A stretch of 5,856 nucleotides of DNA from an uncultured Collinsella sp. (GCA_900549455.1 UROM01000110.1:1-5856); one strand, 5' to 3'. Positions 1 to 4,934 are shown, numbered from the stretch's first letter. A program made the numbers and translations. The notes: generated by a model not told the origin, from the sequence alone.

Positions 1-22
1 CGGAGATGTGTATAAGAGACAG
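1..22. other. Nextera/Tn5 adapter remnant (not genomic)
   Basis: Bases 4-22 are exactly the 19-base Tn5 mosaic end AGATGTGTATAAGAGACAG, preceded by CGG, the 3' tail of the Illumina Nextera read-2 adapter. It is a library artefact left by incomplete trimming. It creates a false start codon (ATG at 6) and a false N-terminus beginning MCIRDR on the recG fragment. Genomic sequence starts at about 23. Confidence 0.98.
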
Positions 23-23
23 G

Positions 24-1256
24 GCTGTCGCGGCCGATTCGGGCACCCAGTCCTGCGTTATGGCGCCTACGGGCGTGCTGGCGCGCCAATATGCCGATAA
101 GACCGGCCCCTTGCTCTCGCAGGCCGGCATGTCCTGGGCGCTCCTGACGGGTGCCACGCCGGCAGCTGAGCGCGAGCAGATCCATGCGCAGCTGGAATCG
201 GGCGAGCTCGACGTCCTCTTTGGTACCCATGCGGTCCTCTCGGACAACGTGACGTTTAAGCATCTGTCGCTTGTCGTCATCGACGAGCAGCACCGCTTTG
301 GTGTGGGCCAGCGCAATGCCCTGCGTGCCAAAGGCCCTGGTGCGGACCTGCTCGTTATGACGGCCACGCCGATCCCGCGCACGTTGGCGCTCTCGGTCTA
401 CGGCGATCTGGACACGAGCATCATCCGCCATCGACCTGTTCCGGGGGCGGGCGTTACGACGCGCGTGCTTACCGAGTCGAGCCGCGACCTGGCCTACGGC
501 GCCATTCGCGAGGCGCATGCAAAGGGCCAGCAGGCCTATGTGATCTGCCCCCTCGTGGAGCCGAGTGATTCGGCCGATGAGCTTGAGGATGTCCCCGGTA
601 TCGCCCGCGATGACGAGGGCCGCGTGACCGTTCCCGTGCCGTTGCACGATACGGCAACCGAGCTCGACCGACTGCGCCTTGCGTTGCCGGGACTTGCCAT
701 CGAACGCCTTCACGGCCGCATGCCGGCGGGGGAGAAGGACCGCGTGATCGATGCCTTCAAGCGCGGCGAGATCGACGTGCTCGTATCGACCACGGTGGTC
801 GAGGTGGGTGTTGACGTGCCCAACGCCACCGTCATGGTCATCGAGAACGGCGAGCGCTTTGGCTTGGCGGCCCTTCACCAGTTGCGCGGTCGCGTGGGCC
901 GCGGCAGCGTGTCGGGCACCTGCCTGGTCATGACGCACTCCAAGGGCAATGGCGGTGCCTCGACGGCACAAGACCGCCTCCAGTCGCTCGAAAAGACCTC
1001 GGATGGCTTTACGCTCGCCCAGATGGACCTGCGCCTGCGCCACGAGGGCGAGATCCTGGGGTATCGCCAGCACGGCGGTGTGACCCTGCGCTTTGTGGAC
1101 CTGGACGCCGACGAGGATCTTATCGAATGGGCTCATTTGGACGCGGTCGAGCTCTTGCGGTATGCTAGCAACCTTGACTCCGTGGCGACGCGCCCCTTGC
1201 GCGACGCGGTCGCCACACGCTATCGACATATCTTTAAGGAGGTCAGCGGAGGATGA
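24..1256 (+). CDS. recG: ATP-dependent DNA helicase RecG, C-terminal fragment (5'-truncated)
   Basis: RecG is a superfamily 2 helicase that remodels stalled replication forks and branch-migrates Holliday junctions. About 411 residues are present. The fragment starts just after where the Walker A lysine should lie, so the wedge domain and motif I are missing because the library insert ends here. Visible in order: motif Ia MAPTGVLARQ (about 60-89), FGTHAV, motif II DEQH (282-293, followed by RFGVGQR), motif III TATPIPRT (about 360-383), motif V STTVVEVGVDVPNA, and motif VI LRGRVGRG (882-905). The RecG-specific translocation (TRG) region is at about 990-1080. Two oddities: an acidic insert of roughly 25 residues after the CPLVE strand (about 560-650), and RHEGEILG in the TRG loop where I expect RGPGEFLG. 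The stop TGA (1254-1256) overlaps the rsmD start as ATGA, indicating one operon with translational coupling. The family call is very secure; the ATG at 6 is adapter and not a real start. Confidence 0.97.
   Translation, partial: AVAADSGTQSCVMAPTGVLARQYADKTGPLLSQAGMSWALLTGATPAAEREQIHAQLESGELDVLFGTHAVLSDNVTFKHLSLVVIDEQHRFGVGQRNALRAKGPGADLLVMTATPIPRTLALSVYGDLDTSIIRHRPVPGAGVTTRVLTESSRDLAYGAIREAHAKGQQAYVICPLVEPSDSADELEDVPGIARDDEGRVTVPVPLHDTATELDRLRLALPGLAIERLHGRMPAGEKDRVIDAFKRGEIDVLVSTTVVEVGVDVPNATVMVIENGERFGLAALHQLRGRVGRGSVSGTCLVMTHSKGNGGASTAQDRLQSLEKTSDGFTLAQMDLRLRHEGEILGYRQHGGVTLRFVDLDADEDLIEWAHLDAVELLRYASNLDSVATRPLRDAVATRYRHIFKEVSGG
1236..1243 (+). promoter_or_regulatory. Ribosome binding site of rsmD
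   Basis: AAGGAGGT is a near-perfect Shine-Dalgarno sequence inside the last codons of recG, 9 bases before the ATG at 1253. It fixes the rsmD start. A second GGAGG (1248-1252) touches the start codon and is too close to act. Confidence 0.8.
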
Positions 1257-1897
1257 GAATCATCGGCGGTGAATGGCGCGGCCGCAAGATCGAGGAGCCG
1301 CGCGGGCGCGATGTCACCCGTCCCACGACCGATCGCGTGCGCGAGGCATGCGCGTCCATGGTCATGTCGGCGTTCGACTTCGATTTGGACGAGGTCCGCG
1401 TGCTGGACGCCTTTGGCGGCTCCGGTGCCCTGGGAATCGAGATGCTCTCGCGTGGCGCCCATTCGCTCACCACGTTCGAGATCGATCGCAATGCCGCCCG
1501 TCTGATCACCAAGAATATCGAGTCGCTGTGCCGCGACCGCTCGCGCTGGCGCGTCGTTACCGGCGATGTGCTGGCGAGCGCCTCGCGCGGTCGCGTGCCG
1601 GGCGGTCCCTTTGATCTGGTCCTGCTCGATCCGCCGTATGCCTTTGGCGCCGAGCCGGTCGAGGAGCTGCTGCAGAATCTTTCCCAGCAGGGATTGCTGG
1701 CGCCCGGGGCCTTTGCCCTGTTTGAGCATGCCGCATCCGATGCTGGCGCTCATCCAGCTGGTTTTGAGACCGTGCGGGAGAAGCGTTACGGCATTACCTC
1801 GGTTGATTTGCTGCGCTGGGCGGCCGTGGACGAGAACGACCATGCTGACGAGAACGAAAATGACGAGCATGCGCCTTCGGAGGACACCCATGAATGA
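1253..1897 (+). CDS. rsmD: 16S rRNA (guanine(966)-N(2))-methyltransferase RsmD
   Basis: RsmD uses S-adenosylmethionine to methylate N2 of G966 of 16S rRNA during assembly of the small subunit. The 214-residue product starts with the family hallmark MRIIGGEWRGRKI and RPTTDRVREA (residues 23-32). The Rossmann SAM-binding motif I is VLDAFGGSGALGIE (50-63), an acidic residue ends the next strand (FEIDRN, 75-80), and the catalytic N2-methyltransferase motif DPPY is at 126-129. The core ends near residue 190 (YGITSVDLLRW), the usual family end of about 185-190 residues. The last 23 residues (192-214) are an unusual acidic tail with eleven Asp/Glu, three His and no Lys/Arg; its DNA contains a short direct repeat (1829-1857). 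The start overlaps the recG stop by 4 bases and the end overlaps coaD by 8, so the three genes are probably co-translated. The recG-rsmD-coaD order is a well known pairing. Confidence 0.95.
   Translation: MRIIGGEWRGRKIEEPRGRDVTRPTTDRVREACASMVMSAFDFDLDEVRVLDAFGGSGALGIEMLSRGAHSLTTFEIDRNAARLITKNIESLCRDRSRWRVVTGDVLASASRGRVPGGPFDLVLLDPPYAFGAEPVEELLQNLSQQGLLAPGAFALFEHAASDAGAHPAGFETVREKRYGITSVDLLRWAAVDENDHADENENDEHAPSEDTHE
1829..1857 (+). repeat. 11-bp direct repeat, 18-bp period, in the rsmD tail
   Basis: GACGAGAACGA occurs at 1829-1839 and again at 1847-1857, exactly 18 bases (six codons) apart. They encode DENDHA followed by DENEND. A degenerate third copy begins GACGAGCATGC at 1862. The repeat lies in the codons for the acidic C-terminal tail and looks like a slippage duplication. 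Confidence 0.75.
1879..1884 (+). promoter_or_regulatory. Ribosome binding site of coaD
   Basis: GGAGGA lies within the end of rsmD, 5 bases before the ATG at 1890. It selects this start over upstream in-frame codons that run far into rsmD. Confidence 0.7.
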
Positions 1898-2387
1898 CAC
1901 CATCAACCGCGTGATCGTCCCGGGCACTTTCGATCCCATCACCTTTGGTCACATAGACGTGATTCGCCGTGCCCGCCGCATCTTTCCCAGCGTGATCGTC
2001 GCCGTGGCCGAATCGCAGGGTAAAAACGGCGTGGGCACCACCTTTATGCTCGACGAGCGCGTAGCGCTGGCCCGCGAGGCCCTCGGTGATTTGGACGGCG
2101 TCGAGGTACTGCCCTTCACCGGCCTGCTGGTCGACTTTGCACGTGAGCAGGGGGCAGGTGCCGTCGTTAAGGGCCTGCGTGCCATGACCGACTTTGAGTA
2201 TGAGCTGCAGCAGGCCGACCTCAACTACCGCCTGGATAGCGAGCTGGAGTCCATCTTTGTCATGAGTGCTCCGCAGTACGGTTACATCTCGAGCTCGGTG
2301 GTGCGCCAGATTGCGTCGCTTGGGAGCGACGTATCGACGTTTGTGCCGCCCAACGTGGTCGAAGCGCTCAAACATCGCTTTTCGTGA
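1890..2387 (+). CDS. coaD: Phosphopantetheine adenylyltransferase CoaD
   Basis: CoaD transfers AMP from ATP to 4'-phosphopantetheine, giving dephospho-CoA, the penultimate and regulated step of CoA synthesis in the cytosol. The product is 165 residues, the normal family length of about 160. The nucleotidyltransferase nucleotide-binding motif is PGTFDPITFGH (11-21, with T18-F-G-H21 as the TxGH element); most homologues have TNGH, so F19 is a small variation. KGLRAMTDFEYE (94-105) is the conserved pantetheine/ATP-site strand-loop and YISSSVVRQIA (132-142) the second nucleotide-binding motif. The start is the ATG at 1890 behind GGAGGA, giving MNDTINRVIVPGTFD; a longer in-frame reading from 1566 runs across rsmD in another frame and is not credible. 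The stop TGA is followed by a T-run (2390-2395). AcpP, encoded later in this window, needs CoA for its prosthetic group. Confidence 0.96.
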   Translation: MNDTINRVIVPGTFDPITFGHIDVIRRARRIFPSVIVAVAESQGKNGVGTTFMLDERVALAREALGDLDGVEVLPFTGLLVDFAREQGAGAVVKGLRAMTDFEYELQQADLNYRLDSELESIFVMSAPQYGYISSSVVRQIASLGSDVSTFVPPNVVEALKHRFS

Positions 2388-2395
2388 CGTTTTTT
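2361..2395 (+). terminator. Weak candidate terminator at the end of coaD
   Basis: AAGCG (2362-2366) can pair with CGCTT (2376-2380) across a 9-base loop, with a possible added G-T pair. A six-T run follows at 2390-2395 after a 9-base interruption. The stem is short and overlaps coding sequence, so at best it attenuates read-through before the next promoter. Confidence 0.25.
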
Positions 2396-2414
2396 ATTGC
2401 CTGGTGGCATGTGG

Positions 2415-2420
2415 TAAACT
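2415..2420 (+). promoter_or_regulatory. Candidate extended -10 promoter for the sepIVA-DUF177 operon
   Basis: TGGTAAACT (2412-2420) reads as an extended -10: TGn followed by TAAACT (four of six matches to TATAAT). No good -35 is seen; TTTATT (2393-2398) at a 16-base spacing is poor. It sits in the first real gap of the cluster, 36 bases before the downstream start, and resembles the box before rpmF (3512-3521). Confidence 0.45.
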
Positions 2421-2443
2421 AACACGATGATATGTTACCTATG

Positions 2444-2450
2444 AAAGGAG
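2444..2450 (+). promoter_or_regulatory. Ribosome binding site deciding the SepIVA-like start
   Basis: AAAGGAG ends 5 bases before the ATG at 2456. Earlier in-frame ATGs at 2432 and 2441 precede or abut this site and have no Shine-Dalgarno sequence of their own, so 2456 is the preferred start. Confidence 0.75.
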
Positions 2451-2455
2451 ACCGG

Positions 2456-2953
2456 ATGCCGGGCGAGAATTTTCCTGGCGACAGGATCGTGAGTCTTGTC
2501 GACGAGCTCGAGGGGCTCATCGAAGAGGCTAAGACGCCGTTCGGCAAGAACGCCCAGATGAAGGTTATCGACGCCGACGTCTTCTTTAACATCCTCGATG
2601 AGATCCGCATGAGCTATCCCGAGGAGTGGCAGAAGTCCCGCCGTATCCTCAAAGAGCGCGAGGAGCTTATGGCTTCCGCCGCCGCTCAGGCCGATTCCAT
2701 CATTGCCGATGCTCAGCAGCAGGCGCTTACCATTGCCGGTGAGCAGGAGATCGTCCGCTTAGCCCAGCAGCAGGCCGACGACATCCGCGATCGAGCCCAG
2801 CAGTACGAGCGCGAGACGCGCTACGCCGCTGAGGATTACGCCGAGCAGGTCTTTACGCACCTCGAGGAGAACCTTAAGAGCCTGACCGGCACCGTCACCC
2901 GTTGCCGTCAGCAGCTCAACGAGGGTGCCGCTCAGCAGAACGGTCAGTGGTAA
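2456..2953 (+). CDS. SepIVA/DivIVA-like coiled-coil protein
   Basis: The product is 165 residues, highly charged, rich in Gln, Ala and Glu, without signal peptide or membrane segment. An N-terminal region (about 10-55: IVSLVDELEGLIEEA, then VIDADVFFNILDEIRMSYPEE) is followed by a long helical, coiled-coil-like stretch (about 57-150) with repeated AQQQA and QQQADD patterns. This matches the DivIVA-related family to which mycobacterial SepIVA belongs; SepIVA is a cytoplasmic protein needed for septation and polar envelope growth, and its gene also lies beside a DUF177 gene and near rnc. The similarity call rests on composition, length, the VIDAD..ILDEIR region and this synteny, not on a search. 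A role in organising division or cell-wall growth is therefore inference. Such genes are often labelled ATPase or hypothetical, but I see no Walker motif. The stop TAA shares its last A with the next ATG (TAATG). Confidence 0.72.
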   Translation: MPGENFPGDRIVSLVDELEGLIEEAKTPFGKNAQMKVIDADVFFNILDEIRMSYPEEWQKSRRILKEREELMASAAAQADSIIADAQQQALTIAGEQEIVRLAQQQADDIRDRAQQYERETRYAAEDYAEQVFTHLEENLKSLTGTVTRCRQQLNEGAAQQNGQW

Positions 2954-3507
2954 TGGCTGAGTTCCCGAGCGTTACCGTCGATCTTTCCGAGCAGCTCGAG
3001 TTTCCCGGAGACTCTTATCCGCTGACCGGCAAGGTCGATGTCGCCACCTACACGGTGGGCGAGAAGGAGTACCAGCTGCAGGACGGCATTGCCTACGACG
3101 TGGTCTTTACCAACGCCGGTACCGGCGTTCTGCTCTCGGGCATGGTCCGCGCCCACGCCACCGGCGAGTGCGATCGCTGCCTGGAGCCCGCCTCGTTTGA
3201 TATCGCAGGCGAGATCGAGGAGTTCTACCTCTTTGAGGAGCCCGAGGACCCCGAGGCCTACGAAGACGGCTACGAGTTGCTGGGCGAGGATCGCATCGTC
3301 GATCTGGGCGAGCCCATCAACGACGCGGTTGTCATGGACACGCCGTTCGTTGTCCTGTGCAAGCCCGATTGCCGCGGCCTTTGCCCCACCTGCGGCATCA
3401 ATCTCAACGTCGAGCAATGCGATTGCGCCGCTAAGGCGGAGGCCGAATGGGCCGCTGCCACGGAAAATCCATTTGCAGCATTAAAGAATCTCAAGCTTGA
3501 CGAGTAA
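2953..3507 (+). CDS. yceD: DUF177 (YceD/YlbN family) metal-binding-like protein
   Basis: The 184-residue product belongs to DUF177, encoded next to rpmF in most bacteria. E. coli YceD and the plant homologue are linked to 23S rRNA accumulation or processing, so a role in large-subunit assembly is likely though the biochemistry is unknown. Visible hallmarks: GECDRCLEP (71-79, Cys73 and Cys76), an acidic middle (about 88-118, FYLFEEPEDPEAYEDGYE), LGEPINDAVVMDTPF (118-132), and the Cys-rich end CKPDCRGLCPTCG (136-148) followed by Cys156 and Cys158. The four-to-eight cysteines suggest zinc binding, by inference. The start is the ATG overlapping the previous TAA; no Shine-Dalgarno sequence precedes it and the next Met is residue 64, so translation probably relies on coupling to the SepIVA-like gene. 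It ends 64 bases before rpmF. Confidence 0.92.
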   Translation: MAEFPSVTVDLSEQLEFPGDSYPLTGKVDVATYTVGEKEYQLQDGIAYDVVFTNAGTGVLLSGMVRAHATGECDRCLEPASFDIAGEIEEFYLFEEPEDPEAYEDGYELLGEDRIVDLGEPINDAVVMDTPFVVLCKPDCRGLCPTCGINLNVEQCDCAAKAEAEWAAATENPFAALKNLKLDE

Positions 3508-3511
3508 AACT

Positions 3512-3521
3512 GTGGTAGTAT
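3512..3521 (+). promoter_or_regulatory. Candidate extended -10 promoter for rpmF
   Basis: GTGGTAGTAT contains TG-G-TAGTAT, an extended -10 with four of six matches. TTGACG (3497-3502) would be a fine -35 but the spacing is only 13 bases, so the pair is not a normal sigma-70 promoter. The expected RNA start near 3528 would leave a leader of about 44 bases before rpmF. Confidence 0.45.
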
Positions 3522-3558
3522 CGCTACTTGCGCGTAATCGCCACACTGGATAGTTCAT

Positions 3559-3566
3559 AAGGAAGG
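3559..3566 (+). promoter_or_regulatory. Ribosome binding site of rpmF
   Basis: AAGGAAGG lies 5 bases before the ATG at 3572 and supports this small gene's start. Confidence 0.7.
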
Positions 3567-3571
3567 TCACT

Positions 3572-3751
3572 ATGCCCGTACCTAAACAAAAGCAGGGTCG
3601 TATCCGCACCCATACCCGTCGTTCCGCCAACATGAAGATCTCGGCTGCGGCTCAGTCCACGTGCCCCCGTTGCGGTGCTGTCAAGCTCCCGCATCACGTG
3701 TGCCCCAGCTGCGGTTTCTACAAGGACCGCGAGGTCATCGTTACCGAGTAA
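3572..3751 (+). CDS. rpmF: 50S ribosomal protein L32
   Basis: L32 is a small structural protein of the large ribosomal subunit. The product is 59 residues, the usual length. It begins MPVPKQKQGRIRTHTRRS, the strongly basic L32 N-terminus that threads into rRNA, and carries a zinc ribbon with CPRC (31-34) and CPSC (44-47). All four cysteines are intact, so this is the zinc-binding (C+) form rather than the cysteine-less type used under zinc starvation in some actinobacteria. The end FYKDREVIVTE is also typical. The start follows AAGGAAGG. Placement directly after DUF177 and before plsX is the widespread yceD-rpmF-plsX order. It appears to have its own promoter (3512-3521), and a strong terminator follows at 3792-3823. 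Confidence 0.97.
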   Translation: MPVPKQKQGRIRTHTRRSANMKISAAAQSTCPRCGAVKLPHHVCPSCGFYKDREVIVTE

Positions 3752-3754
3752 CTG

Positions 3755-3760
3755 TATACT
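3755..3760 (+). promoter_or_regulatory. Candidate -10 element upstream of plsX
   Basis: TATACT matches the -10 consensus at five of six positions and begins 3 bases after the rpmF stop. No convincing -35 is visible (AGGTCA at a 17-base spacing has three of six matches). A start near 3767 would put the dyad at 3775-3788 and the terminator at 3792-3823 in the leader of plsX. Confidence 0.4.
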
Positions 3761-3774
3761 CTGGATGCGATGCC

Positions 3775-3788
3775 GTTCCAACTGGAAC
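3775..3788. promoter_or_regulatory. Perfect 6-bp dyad, operator-like
   Basis: GTTCCA and TGGAAC flank a 2-base centre, giving a 14-base inverted repeat. It lies just downstream of the TATACT box, where a repressor site would block transcription. As RNA it could form a 5-bp stem with an AACT loop. It is unlike the known FapR or FasR operators I can recall, so the binding partner is unknown. Confidence 0.4.
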
Positions 3789-3791
3789 CAC

Positions 3792-3823
3792 AATGGCCGG
3801 CTCAATGAGTCGGCCATTTTTGT
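3792..3823 (+). terminator. Strong intrinsic terminator between rpmF and plsX
   Basis: A 12-bp stem (3792-3803 with 3807-3818, one G-T wobble, core AATGGCCG/CGGCCATT) closes on a 3-base AAT loop and runs into TTTTTGT (3817-3823). This is the best terminator in the window. Its T-run ends only 4 bases before the plsX Shine-Dalgarno sequence, so nearly any leadered plsX message must read through it. Confidence 0.9.
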
Positions 3824-3828
3824 ATAAG
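3823..3828 (+). promoter_or_regulatory. Possible -10 for a leaderless plsX transcript
   Basis: TATAAG matches five of six -10 positions and lies right after the terminator. RNA starting about 7-12 bases downstream (3835-3840) would be almost leaderless for plsX. No -35 is visible and the AAGGAG site would be lost, so this is an alternative and not the preferred reading. Confidence 0.25.
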
Positions 3829-3831
3829 GAG
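3826..3831 (+). promoter_or_regulatory. Ribosome binding site deciding the plsX start
   Basis: AAGGAG is 8 bases before the ATG at 3840 but only 3 bases before the ATG at 3835, which opens a two-codon frame (ATG AAA TGA). The spacing favours 3840 for PlsX. Confidence 0.75.
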
Positions 3832-3839
3832 CATATGAA

Positions 3840-4859
3840 ATGAGTAACGTTCGCGTTTGTGTAGACGTTGTGGGCGGAGACGAGAAGCCCCAGATTGTTC
3901 TCGATGGTATCGAGGCTGCGCTTGCGGCAGATTCCGAGATCGAGGTCTTGGCCGTCGGTCCCGCCGAAATCGTCAACCCCTTTGCCGCAGCGCATGCCCG
4001 CGTGGAGGCTCTGGAGGCCCCTGACGTCATCAGCATGGAGGACGATCCCATCCGCGCTGTGATGACCAAGCGCAAGTCCTCGATCGTGCTTGCGTGCCGT
4101 GCCATTAAGAAGGGCAATGCGGACGCGTTTTTCTCGGCCGGCTCGACTGGTGCCATGACCGCTGCCGCCACGGCCTACGTCACGCCGTTTAGGTATTTGG
4201 CAGAGGGCAAGAAGCAGCCGGTCCGTCCGTGCCTGACCAACGCTCTGCCCAATCGCGCCGGTGGCCTGACGGTGCTGTGCGATATGGGCGCCAATCCCGA
4301 TGTCTCGGTGGACGACATGGTGCGCTTCGCCCAGATGGGCACTGCCTATGCTCGCGTGGTTTTGGGCATTGAGCATCCGCGTGTCGGCCTGCTTGCCAAC
4401 GGCACCGAGGACGAGAAGGGCTCTAACTTTACCAAGGCATGCTTCCCGGCCATGAAGGCCGCGGTTCCCGGCTTTGTGGGCAACTGCGAGGGCACCGACC
4501 TTACGTCGGGCAATTTTGACGTCGTGGTCGCCGACGGCATGTCGGGCAACATCGCGCTCAAGGCCACCGAGGGCGCTGCCAAGTTTTTGCTGCAGGAGCT
4601 CAAGGGCGCCTTTATGTCCTCGCTTGGCACCAAGATCGCCGCGCTGCTCATCAAAAAGCAGATGCGCCAGATTAAGGCCAAGCTTTCGGGCGATGCCAAG
4701 GGCGGCGCGATCCTGCTGGGCCTGCGCGGTGTCGTGTTGATCGGCCACGGTGCCACGTCGGTCGAGGCCGTCAAGAACGGTACGCTTGCCGCGGCCCAGG
4801 CCGTACGTGCCGGTCTTGTCCAGGATGTTGCCAACTCCATGGATGGTATCGTTTTATAA
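3840..4859 (+). CDS. plsX: Phosphate acyltransferase PlsX
   Basis: PlsX converts acyl-ACP and phosphate to acyl-phosphate, which PlsY uses to acylate glycerol-3-phosphate, the first step of phospholipid synthesis; it is a peripheral membrane enzyme. The 339-residue product has the normal length and motifs: VDVVGGDEKPQ (8-18, usually VDAMGGD), MEDDPIRAVMTKRKSSI (66-82), FFSAGSTGAMTA (97-108), LCDMGANPD (146-154), RVGLLANGTEDEKGSN (181-196), FVGNCEGTDLTSG (212-224), DVVVADGMSGNIALKATEG (227-245) and a helical membrane-contact region around 255-285 with LIKKQMRQIKAK. The C-terminal LLGLRGVVLIGHGATS (292-307) is also conserved. The departures VVGG for AMGG and ANG for NIG are mild. It is preceded by a strong terminator, so its expression may be set separately from rpmF. 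No fabH or fabD follows; acpP comes next, which is also the partner that supplies its substrate. Confidence 0.97.
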   Translation: MSNVRVCVDVVGGDEKPQIVLDGIEAALAADSEIEVLAVGPAEIVNPFAAAHARVEALEAPDVISMEDDPIRAVMTKRKSSIVLACRAIKKGNADAFFSAGSTGAMTAAATAYVTPFRYLAEGKKQPVRPCLTNALPNRAGGLTVLCDMGANPDVSVDDMVRFAQMGTAYARVVLGIEHPRVGLLANGTEDEKGSNFTKACFPAMKAAVPGFVGNCEGTDLTSGNFDVVVADGMSGNIALKATEGAAKFLLQELKGAFMSSLGTKIAALLIKKQMRQIKAKLSGDAKGGAILLGLRGVVLIGHGATSVEAVKNGTLAAAQAVRAGLVQDVANSMDGIVL

Positions 4860-4878
4860 GAGCCTCGTTACGTGGCTC
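4860..4878 (+). other. Small hairpin just after plsX
   Basis: GAGCC (4860-4864) pairs with GGCTC (4874-4878), with two further inner C-G pairs after a T-T mismatch. No T-run follows, so it is not a clear terminator. Both arms are complementary to arms of the larger hairpin at 4900-4931, so the two could compete. Confidence 0.4.
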
Positions 4879-4892
4879 AACCCGTACCGCGT

Positions 4893-4902
4893 GGGGTAGA
4901 AT
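4893..4902 (+). promoter_or_regulatory. Candidate promoter -10 for acpP-rnc
   Basis: TAGAAT (4897-4902) matches five of six -10 positions and is preceded by GTGGGG. No good -35 is seen. It overlaps the first bases of the hairpin left arm at 4900, and RNA would start near 4909-4910, leaving a leader of about 65 bases before acpP. Confidence 0.45.
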
Positions 4903-4931
4903 CGGAGCCGTATTGCAATGCGGCTCCGATT
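4900..4931 (+). terminator. 11-bp hairpin before acpP (terminator-like, no T-run)
   Basis: AATCGGAGCCG (4900-4910) pairs perfectly with CGGCTCCGATT (4921-4931) around a 10-base loop that itself can add a T-G and two A-T pairs. The downstream bases are G/T mixed rather than a pure T-run. It could weakly terminate plsX messages, stabilise their 3' end, or act as a DNA dyad for a regulator. Confidence 0.55.
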
Positions 4932-4934
4932 GCC

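Noticed and set aside
1566..1889. 108-residue N-terminal extension of CoaD
   Set aside because: It would run through rsmD in another frame with Arg/Cys/Ser-rich sequence; the family start and ribosome binding site are at 1890.
1220..1942. 240-residue open frame on the - strand opposite rsmD
   Set aside because: Mirror of rsmD and coaD codons, crosses gene boundaries, no ribosome binding site or family match.
2427..2444. Five-codon upstream frame (ATG ATA TGT TAC CTA TGA) before the SepIVA-like gene
   Set aside because: No ribosome binding site and it would begin at or before the likely RNA start; probably chance.
3515..3527. GTAG/CTAC hairpin in the rpmF promoter region
   Set aside because: Only 4 bp and overlapping the -10 box; no sign of function.
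3524..4171. 215-residue open frame on the - strand opposite rpmF and plsX
   Set aside because: Crosses the strong terminator and rpmF; Ala/Ser/Thr-rich shadow composition.
3741..4748. 335-residue open frame on the - strand opposite plsX
   Set aside because: Shadow of plsX with His/Gly/Arg-rich low-complexity composition and no recognisable domain.
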